27,583 nt of DNA from contig DAIRVS010000043.1 of assembly GCA_036802685.1 (NCBI GenBank), positions 1-27,583 of the forward strand, written 5' to 3'. The DNA comes from HGW-17 sp938004375 (GTDB lineage Bacteria > Myxococcota_A > Polyangia > HGW-17). The notes under the pieces were generated by a model that was not told the DNA's origin, did not search any database, and saw only the letters and a list, made by a program, of their open reading frames with translations. Positions 22,268 to 27,583 of the stretch are shown here, in pieces. Position 1 is the first letter of the stretch. Each line of letters opens with the position of its first letter. Both the position numbers and the translations under genes were made by a program.

Positions 22268-22864
22268 TTACGGATTCGCCGGAGCCGGAGCAGGCGCAGG
22301 AGCCGGCGCAGGCGCGGGCGCAGGAGCCGGCGCAGGCGCAGGAGCCGGAGCGGGCGCAGGGGCCGGAGCGGGCGCAGGCGCGGGTTCGGTGGCTGCAGGG
22401 TCCGTCGCCGGAGCGGGCTCGGTGGCCGGGGCCGGCGCGGGCTCGGTGGCTGCAGGCTCCGTCGCCGGGGCGGGCTCGGTGGCCGGGGCCGGAACGGCGG
22501 TGCCGTCGGTCGTCGGGGCGGCCGGAACGGCGGTGGCGTCGGTCGTGGCGCCGCCCAGCTCTTCATCGATGAGCTGGTGCACCGTCGGCGCGTCCTTGGA
22601 GGCGCGCTTGAGCCGCTCGGACCCGGTGCGCGAGGACGACCACGACAGCACCAGCGAGAAGATCATGAAGAAGGTGGCCAGGATGGTGGTCAGCCGGGTC
22701 ATGAAGTTGCCCGCGCCGGTGGACGTGAACATGCTCTGCGACGCGGAGCCGCCGAACGCGACGCCCATGCCGCCGCCCTTGCCGGCCTGCAGCAGGACCA
22801 CCAGGATCAGCAGCAGACAGAGGATGATGTAGAGAACGTGAATGACAGCAAATACCCATTCCAT
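22268..22864 (-). CDS. secG: Protein translocase subunit SecG with Ala-Pro tail
   Basis: This 198-residue protein is the small SecYEG subunit. Two membrane helices are visible (about residues 4-25 and 57-75). Between them lies the family loop LLQAGKGGGMGVAFGGSASQSMF, given here in part as QAGKGGGMGVAFGGS near 26-40, and TGAGNFMTRLT leads into helix 2. SecG is usually 70-130 residues. Here residues from about 104 on form a low-complexity Ala/Pro/Thr/Glu tail that ends in an almost pure Ala-Pro run. The start is ATG 22864 with GGAGGT upstream. The tail would lie on the periplasmic side if both termini face out, as is known for SecG. Confidence 0.93.
   Translation of the reverse strand: MEWVFAVIHVLYIILCLLLILVVLLQAGKGGGMGVAFGGSASQSMFTSTGAGNFMTRLTTILATFFMIFSLVLSWSSSRTGSERLKRASKDAPTVHQLIDEELGGATTDATAVPAAPTTDGTAVPAPATEPAPATEPAATEPAPAPATEPAPATDPAATEPAPAPAPAPAPAPAPAPAPAPAPAPAPAPAPAPAPANP
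22271..22515. repeat. GC-rich minisatellite coding the SecG tail
   Basis: Nested repeats built from GGAGCC, GGCGCA and GGGGCC-type hexamers fill the 3' part of secG. On the other strand they make a long Ala-Gly open frame, which I treat as a shadow. The larger unit (GTGGCTGCAGG and GTCGCCGG(A/G)GCGGGCTCG) recurs at about 22388 and 22447, showing duplication of a block near 60 bases. Confidence 0.8.
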
Positions 22865-22986
22865 GGAGCAGGTACCTCCTTAAGGGCACCCCTTCTACCG
22901 CAATTCAAGTCGAAAGGAAAGCAGGAAAAGGGGCGCGTGCCTGCAAAAAAAATGCGCCTCCCGGAGTTCACCCGGTCCCTGAAATT

Positions 22987-23005
22987 TTCATGACCAATTC
23001 ATGAC
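22987..23005. promoter_or_regulatory. Direct repeat TTCATGAC, 11-bp period
   Basis: TTCATGAC occurs exactly at 22987-22994 and again at 22998-23005, so the period is 11 bp, about one helical turn. It lies in the 273-base region between the divergent secG and the 23138 gene. Paired 8-bp sites at this period are typical of response regulators of the OmpR/PhoB type; the assignment is inference. Confidence 0.4.
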
Positions 23006-23036
23006 GCGACGTGTCAAGATTTTTGAAATAATTCAC

Positions 23037-23065
23037 TTTTCACACACCACCCGTTTTGTTACATT
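23037..23065 (+). promoter_or_regulatory. Possible promoter for the FadL-like gene pair
   Basis: TTTTCA at 23037-23042 and TACATT at 23060-23065 are separated by 17 bases, each with four of six consensus matches. They fall in an AT-rich stretch (about 23010-23065) about 70 bases before the ATG at 23138. The intergenic region 22865-23137 otherwise holds a direct repeat and an A-tract near 22947, and no gene. Confidence 0.3.
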
Positions 23066-23137
23066 CACCGCGCGGCGGCTTGGTGTGGCCGAAGACAAAA
23101 ATGCCGCTGAAGGAAAGGCCGGTTCGATTCCCTGAAG

Positions 23138-24508
23138 ATGCAAGCGCGTACAGCTTCTTCCCGCTCCCTGAGGGCTCTGGTCCTGATCCTGGCACTGGCC
23201 GGGACCCGTACGGCCGCCGCCAATCCGGTGGACCTGTTCGGCGCCGGCGCGCCCACCGCGGGCGCGGGCGACGCGGCGACCGCCACCTGCGAAGGCGCGG
23301 AATGTTTGTACTTCAATCCCGGCTTTTTGGCCCTGGGGGGCCGGCCCCGCCTGATGGCCGGCGTCACCGGCCAGATCGCCTCCCTCTCGACCCCGCAGGG
23401 CAACGTGGGCATCGCCGATCCCTTTTATTCCCACGTGGGCGCCTCGGTGCTGCCCCCGTTCGGCGGGTTCCTCAAGGACCGGCTGTGGGTGGGGCTGTAC
23501 CTGGCCGCCCCCAGCCGCGAGATTTCCTGGGTCCGCCTGCACACGCCGACCGAGCCATTCTATCCATATTATGAGAACCGCAGCCAGCGGCTGCTGATCA
23601 TCCCGGGGTTGTCCCTGCGCCTCCTCGACAGCCCGACCCTCGGACAGTGGGCCCTCGGGCTGGGTGTGAATTATTTCGCCGGCCTCGACGGCGGCATGGT
23701 CGGCGCCGAGGGCGCCACCCGCGCCATGGAGGCCCGCGTGGCCTTCGAGCTCAAGGGGTTGTTCGGCCTCAACGCCGGTCTGGCCTGGCGTCGCGGCCCG
23801 TGGTCCGCCGGCGTCACCTATCGCCAGGCCTTCGGCGTGGACTTCCATACGGTGGCGTTCAACCATGTGGCCGGCACCGACATCGACATGGAGCTCACCG
23901 CCGTCGGCCTGTACTCCCCGCACACCTTCCAGTGGGGCGGCGCGTACCGGGTCGGGAGCACGGTCTTCTCCCTGGACGTCGTCGAGCAGCTCTGGTCGTT
24001 CTACGACGGCCCCTACGTCACCCTGCGCAGCCAGATGCCCATGGTCGGCGAGCTCTCGGGCGTGATCCCGTACAACCGCTTCCGCAACACGCTGGGCTTC
24101 CGGGCCGGCGTCTCCCACGGCCTCTCCGGGCGCCTGACCCTGCGCGGCGGGCTGGGCTTCGACCCCTCGTTCGTGGCCACGGCCCAGACCGGGGTCACCA
24201 ACCTGCTCGACGCCCACAAGCTCACCTTCTCCGGCGGCGTCTCCTGGAACCTGAGCCGCGCGTTCACGCTCCACGCCTTCGCCCGCCTCCAACTCCTGCT
24301 GCCGGTGACGCACCGCAAGAAGATCACCGAGCTCGCCTGTTCGGCCGAGGTTCCCGTGGAGCGGGCCGATCACCTGCTCGACGAGTGGCCCTGCGATCCC
24401 GACAAGCCCGAGACCGCCGGCTTCCAGACCTCGAATCCGGGGTACCCGTCTGTGACCGCGTCGGGCTTCGTGTTCATGTCCGGGCTCACCCTGGAGGTGC
24501 TCCCGTGA
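23138..24508 (+). CDS. FadL/OmpP1-type outer-membrane protein
   Basis: This 456-residue protein has a signal peptide (RSLRALVLILALAGTRTAAA, cleavage near residue 28) and a FadL-like N-terminus: VDLFGAGAPTAGAGDAATAT followed by ECLYFNPGFLAL, where family members have an ALYFNPAGLA-like block. Many amphipathic strands follow (QRLLIIPGLSLRL, WSAGVTYRQAFGVDFH, FQWGGAYRVGSTVFSLDVVE), as expected of a 14-strand barrel. FadL relatives carry hydrophobic compounds across the outer membrane. Two Cys near residues 400 and 415 may form a disulfide in an extracellular loop. The Shine-Dalgarno is weak. Its stop overlaps the next gene's GTG. The substrate is unknown. Confidence 0.82.
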   Translation: MQARTASSRSLRALVLILALAGTRTAAANPVDLFGAGAPTAGAGDAATATCEGAECLYFNPGFLALGGRPRLMAGVTGQIASLSTPQGNVGIADPFYSHVGASVLPPFGGFLKDRLWVGLYLAAPSREISWVRLHTPTEPFYPYYENRSQRLLIIPGLSLRLLDSPTLGQWALGLGVNYFAGLDGGMVGAEGATRAMEARVAFELKGLFGLNAGLAWRRGPWSAGVTYRQAFGVDFHTVAFNHVAGTDIDMELTAVGLYSPHTFQWGGAYRVGSTVFSLDVVEQLWSFYDGPYVTLRSQMPMVGELSGVIPYNRFRNTLGFRAGVSHGLSGRLTLRGGLGFDPSFVATAQTGVTNLLDAHKLTFSGGVSWNLSRAFTLHAFARLQLLLPVTHRKKITELACSAEVPVERADHLLDEWPCDPDKPETAGFQTSNPGYPSVTASGFVFMSGLTLEVLP

Positions 24509-25821
24509 GGTCCGTGCTGCGCGCCCTGGTGCTGGTCCTCGCCCTCGTCGCGGCCGCCGGTCCCGCCGCCGCCCAGGCGCCCCAGGACCTCTTCGGCCTG
24601 GACACCCGCGGGCAGGGCACCGCCGGGGCCTCCCTGGTGACCGAGCCCGGCGGGTGGGCGGCCGCCCTGCACAACCCCGCGGGGCTGGGCGAGCTCACCC
24701 GGATGCACCTGGGCTGGGCGTACGGCTACGGCCACTTCGGCCTCCTGCAGGTGAACGCCCAGGACGCCGGCGTCCTCGACGCCCGGGGCGTGGATCTGGG
24801 GCTGGCGGTGCCGCTCGCCCGATTCTGGAAGAAACTCCCGTTCCCGGCGGGCGTCGGCCTCTCCCTGCACCTCCCCGACCAGTTCGTGGTGCGCATGCAG
24901 GCGATCCCGGCCTCGGAGCCCCGGTTCATCCTGCTGGACAACTACCCCCACCGGCTCGAGACGGCCCTCTCCCTGGGCGCGGCCCCGTGGAAGTTCCTCC
25001 AGGTCGGCTTCGGGCTGCAGATGATGGTCCACCTCCAGGGCGACGACCTGCGGGTGGGCATCGGCGCGCGCTCGGGCCGCAAGTTCGGCGAGATGATGAT
25101 CGACACCACCATCCCGTACGGCGTGGTGCCCCAGGGCGGCGTGATCCTGCGCGGGACCTTCCTGCCCGGCGCCCTTTCCGGCCTGCGCCTGGGCCTGTTC
25201 TGGCGCGAGGCCTACACCCTGCGCGTCAAGATGAACATCGTCGCGGACGTGGACATCACCGGCGTCGTCTCGGGGGACACGATCCTGTTCCTCAAGATGA
25301 TCGACCACTTCACGCCCCGAAAGATCTCGCTGGGCGCCGCCTTCAACCTGCCCGGGCGCCTCGACCTCTACGCAGGGCTGGACTTCATGCAGTGGTCGGC
25401 CTTCGACGGCGGGATCTCCGAGTACCGCATGCGCCTGGACTTCGGCATCAACCCGCCGCTGGTCGAGATCCACTACCCCGACGACCACTTCCGCGACGTG
25501 TCCGTCCCCCGCGCCGGGCTCACGCTCCACGCCGGCCCGGTCTCGTTCTCGGCCGGCTACGCCTTCATGCCCTCCCCGGTGCCCGCCCAGGAGGGCCTCG
25601 CCACCCTCATGGACAACGACCGCCACGTGCTCGGCCTGGGCCTGGGCGTGAAGCTCGCCGAGGGCTTCTCCCTGTGGCCGCACCCGCTCCGCCTGCAGTC
25701 GGCTTTCCAATACCACCAGCTGGAGGATCGCACCGAGCACAAGACCAGCGCCACCTGGCCCGCGGTGAACCACCGCGGCTCGCTGATCCACTTCACGCTG
25801 GGCTTCGAGACGGAGTTCTGA
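24505..25821 (+). CDS. FadL/OmpP1-type outer-membrane protein, second copy
   Basis: This 438-residue protein has a signal peptide (VLRALVLVLALVAAAGPAAA) and a FadL-type N-terminus: QDLFGLDTRGQGTAGASLVT and AALHNPAGLGEL, which has the classic NPAGL block. Barrel strands follow to the C-terminus, which ends ...FTLGFETEF with a terminal Phe, the usual outer-membrane insertion signal. PRKISLGAAFNLPGRLDLYA near 270 resembles the family's late strands. The GTG at 24505 follows GGAGG by 8 bases and overlaps the previous stop in a GTGA. It and the preceding gene are distant tandem relatives. The lipoprotein gene follows after two bases, which suggests the three work together. Confidence 0.85.
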   Translation: MRSVLRALVLVLALVAAAGPAAAQAPQDLFGLDTRGQGTAGASLVTEPGGWAAALHNPAGLGELTRMHLGWAYGYGHFGLLQVNAQDAGVLDARGVDLGLAVPLARFWKKLPFPAGVGLSLHLPDQFVVRMQAIPASEPRFILLDNYPHRLETALSLGAAPWKFLQVGFGLQMMVHLQGDDLRVGIGARSGRKFGEMMIDTTIPYGVVPQGGVILRGTFLPGALSGLRLGLFWREAYTLRVKMNIVADVDITGVVSGDTILFLKMIDHFTPRKISLGAAFNLPGRLDLYAGLDFMQWSAFDGGISEYRMRLDFGINPPLVEIHYPDDHFRDVSVPRAGLTLHAGPVSFSAGYAFMPSPVPAQEGLATLMDNDRHVLGLGLGVKLAEGFSLWPHPLRLQSAFQYHQLEDRTEHKTSATWPAVNHRGSLIHFTLGFETEF

Positions 25822-25823
25822 CG

Positions 25824-27299
25824 ATGCGCCGCGCGTTCCTCCCTCTCCTCGTCCTTCTCGCCCTGGCCCCGGTCGCGGCCTGCACCCTGGGCCCCCAGGA
25901 GGTCTACTCGGGCGTGGGCGTCGTGACCGGCGTCGCCCCCTTCGAGGAGAAGGGCCCCCTCGAGGTCTGCGTGGCCACCCACCGCATCGCCCCGCCCGGC
26001 GGCGCCCTCGGCGGCTTCTGCCAGAAGCTCGACGCCCCGGTCCTTGCGGACTGCTCCACCGACGCCGACTGCCAGGGCCGCGAGGGCTGCGTGTGCGGCA
26101 AGTGCACGGTGAAGTACTGCACCCGCAGCGACGAGTGCCCCGACGACATGACCTGCGACTTCCAGAACTCCCGGTGCGTGCTCAAATGCCGCAGCGACTG
26201 CGACTGCCCCGGTCCCAACGGCCGCTGCGACCTGGGGATCTGCCAGCAGATGTGCATCATCGACGGCGAGTGCCAGGCCGGCGAACTGTGCTCGGTCAAC
26301 CGCGCCCGCTGCATCACCGCGCCCTGCGGCATCGACAGCGACTGCTTCCCCGACGAGGAGTGCGTGATCCAGGTCGAGCCGCGCCTGCTCAAGGAACCCT
26401 CCCCCCTCGAGGGCGCCGACGGCATCCTCTATCTCTTCCTCGAGATGAACCAGGGCGCCTTCGAGCGTTCGGTCATCTTCCGCGCCACCTCGAACGACGG
26501 CATCATCTGGCACATGACCCCGCCCGCGCCGGTGCTCGAGTCCTCGGCTACGGACAACTATCACATCGGGGCCCCCACCGTGATCCTCCTCGAGGGGCGC
26601 TACGTGATGTACTTCGAGGTCAACCGGGGCGCCTCCATCGGCCGCGCGGTGAGCGAGGACGGCCGGCGCTGGACCCGCGACGCGGCGCCGGTGCTGGTCC
26701 CCGAGGCCGGCGAGCTCGCGCTCAGGGCCCCGGCCGCGGTCCGCGACCCCGTGACCGGCCGCGTGCGGCTGTACTACGAGGTCGGCGACGGCGTCCAGAT
26801 CCGCACCGTGGTGTCCGCCGACGCCCAGGGCGCCTCCTTCGCGGGCGCCGAGCGCCGCACCGTGCTCTTTCCCCACCAGTTGATCGACCCCGTGCTGTGG
26901 CGGGCGGTGTCCCGGGTCCACTCGCCTTTCGTCCTCGTGGAGGGCGACGGCGCGGGCGGCACCCTCTACAAGCTCTGGGTGTCGGCCTACGGCTTCGAGT
27001 CCGGCATCGCCGAGAGCTTCGGCACCATCGACCAGGTGCGCGCCAACCTGTCCATCGGCTACCTCGTCTCCCGCGACGGCGAGAACTTCGAGCGGTTCGC
27101 CTTCAACCCGGTGTTCGATCGCGTGGCGCCCAACTCCTTCGTCAACCACGAGTCCGAGGCCTCCCCGGCCATCGTGCGCCGCGGCCAGCGGACCTTCCTC
27201 TTCTACGGCATCGCCGACGCCGACTCCACCACCTGGACCAACCTGGGCTGGGCGGTGAACCCCCCGCGCCACGACTACCCCACGCATTTGCAGCCGTAA
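25824..27299 (+). CDS. Lipoprotein: Cys-rich stretch plus propeller-like domain
   Basis: This 491-residue protein has a lipoprotein signal ending PVAAC, with Cys20 as the lipid anchor. Residues 77-180 hold about 18 Cys in Dickkopf-like units (for example DCSTDADC, RSDECPDDMTC, GIDSDCFPDEEC), probably all disulfide-bonded. From about 190 on, repeated strands of the form YVMYFEVNRGASIGRAVSED and VRLYYEVGDGVQIRTVVSAD suggest a five-bladed propeller like the GH43/GH130-type glycosidase fold. I cannot identify catalytic acids with confidence, so carbohydrate binding or hydrolysis is only a possibility. The ATG at 25824 is two bases after the barrel gene's stop, so translation is coupled. It is probably outer-membrane-tethered. 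Confidence 0.82.
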   Translation: MRRAFLPLLVLLALAPVAACTLGPQEVYSGVGVVTGVAPFEEKGPLEVCVATHRIAPPGGALGGFCQKLDAPVLADCSTDADCQGREGCVCGKCTVKYCTRSDECPDDMTCDFQNSRCVLKCRSDCDCPGPNGRCDLGICQQMCIIDGECQAGELCSVNRARCITAPCGIDSDCFPDEECVIQVEPRLLKEPSPLEGADGILYLFLEMNQGAFERSVIFRATSNDGIIWHMTPPAPVLESSATDNYHIGAPTVILLEGRYVMYFEVNRGASIGRAVSEDGRRWTRDAAPVLVPEAGELALRAPAAVRDPVTGRVRLYYEVGDGVQIRTVVSADAQGASFAGAERRTVLFPHQLIDPVLWRAVSRVHSPFVLVEGDGAGGTLYKLWVSAYGFESGIAESFGTIDQVRANLSIGYLVSRDGENFERFAFNPVFDRVAPNSFVNHESEASPAIVRRGQRTFLFYGIADADSTTWTNLGWAVNPPRHDYPTHLQP

Positions 27300-27322
27300 C
27301 CTGGCAACCGGGGGACCGGGAA

Positions 27323-27454
27323 CACGGACCGGCGACCGGGGACGGTCGCTTAGCGGAATCGCAACGCGATTCCGCCGGCCGCACGGACAACGGACAGCCA
27401 CGGACGAACACAGACTGGCACGGACGAACACGGACTGCGGCCGGGAACACGGAC
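27323..27454. repeat. CACGGAC clustered repeat (6 copies)
   Basis: Exact CACGGAC units start at 27323, 27382, 27399, 27419, 27429 and 27448, with further near-copies such as CACAGAC and CACGGAT up to about 27475. GAACACGGAC and CACGGACGAACA are recurring longer forms. It is the same heptamer as at 1653-1706. Confidence 0.8.
27353..27375. repeat. Perfect 10-bp inverted repeat
   Basis: GCGGAATCGC (27353-27362) and GCGATTCCGC (27366-27375) are perfect inverted copies around an AAC loop. A 6-bp hairpin (GCGACC 27332-27337, GGTCGC 27344-27349) lies just upstream. No T-tract follows. It is 53 bases after the lipoprotein stop and could slow polymerase or protect the 3' end. Confidence 0.7.
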
Positions 27455-27583
27455 GACACTGACGGGACACACGGATAGTTCTCGCCCGTGTCTTCGTGTT
27501 CTGGCGACCGTCCCGGTCGCCGTCCGTACGGCCGTCCGTGGCGGATACCATGATGGGTGGTTGGGCGTTTTGAAGAGCGGGTG

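Larger units (their letters stand above)
27300..27583. other. Gene-free stretch with repeats and hairpins
   Basis: This last 284 bases has no convincing gene. It holds the second CACGGAC cluster (27323-27454), two adjacent hairpins (27332-27349 and 27353-27375) and a third near 27503-27521. The third hairpin's stem GGCGACC/GGTCGCC contains the first hairpin's stem GCGACC/GGTCGC. No T-tract follows any of the hairpins, so none is a standard terminator. Confidence 0.65.

Noticed and set aside
22248..22832. Plus-strand Ala-Gly repeat protein
   Set aside because: It is the reverse reading of the secG Ala-Pro tail; SecG has a good start, ribosome binding site and family motifs.
22925..22980. GGGGCGC/GCGCCTC inverted pair with an A-tract as a terminator
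   Set aside because: The loop is 17 bases with the A-tract inside it and one mismatch, and there is no T-tract after the stem on either strand.
27353..27375. Rho-independent terminator for the lipoprotein operon
   Set aside because: The hairpin is strong but no T-tract follows, so I list it only as an inverted repeat.

Overview
The window is high-GC bacterial DNA with dense, mostly operonic genes on both strands. A Myxococcota-like (former Deltaproteobacteria) origin fits best. The support is a long Ser/Thr kinase with AAA-type ATPase and TPR-like regions, lipoproteins with Dickkopf-like Cys-rich stretches, several outer-membrane barrel proteins, and GC-rich codon use. This placement is inference; no rRNA or other strong taxonomic marker is present. 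A run of exactly 100 N (22102-22201) shows that this is a scaffolded assembly.

Layout. 1-1589 (+): the end of an unknown gene, then a NamZ/DUF1343 exo-N-acetylmuramidase. 1590-1923: a gene-free stretch with a CACGGAC repeat cluster. 1924-2873 (+): an AT-richer islet with a small membrane protein, an isochorismatase-like hydrolase and a terminator. 3028-4335 (+): a HEAT-repeat lipoprotein with a Met-rich heptad repeat. 4560-11970 (-): a complete seven-gene V/A-type ATPase operon in the order E, DUF2764, A, B, D, I, K, as in spirochaetes and Chlamydia. 12101-14659 (-): three barrel-like envelope proteins, two of them tandem paralogs. 14907-15643 (-): a HepT/MntA toxin-antitoxin pair with its own promoter. 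15752-17356 (-): nadB. 17397-22032 (+): lgt, tsaE and a multidomain Ser/Thr kinase in one tight operon. 22039-22201: a 9-bp tandem repeat running into the assembly gap. 22268-22864 (-): secG with a long Ala-Pro tail. 23138-27299 (+): two FadL/OmpP1-type outer-membrane proteins and a Cys-rich, propeller-like lipoprotein, translationally coupled or nearly so. 27300-27583: a gene-free stretch with a second CACGGAC cluster and hairpins.

How the genes work together. The ATPase is the main system. Its K subunit carries every residue that forms the Na+ site in the Enterococcus hirae rotor ring, at identical spacing, so the enzyme probably moves Na+ rather than H+. The operon has no genes for the usual C, F and G subunits and has a DUF2764 gene instead. 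Much of the rest is envelope-related: Lgt and SecG (lipoprotein maturation and export), two lipoproteins, five outer-membrane-type proteins and a muropeptide-recycling enzyme. Three unrelated families of short tandem or clustered repeats lie between the genes.
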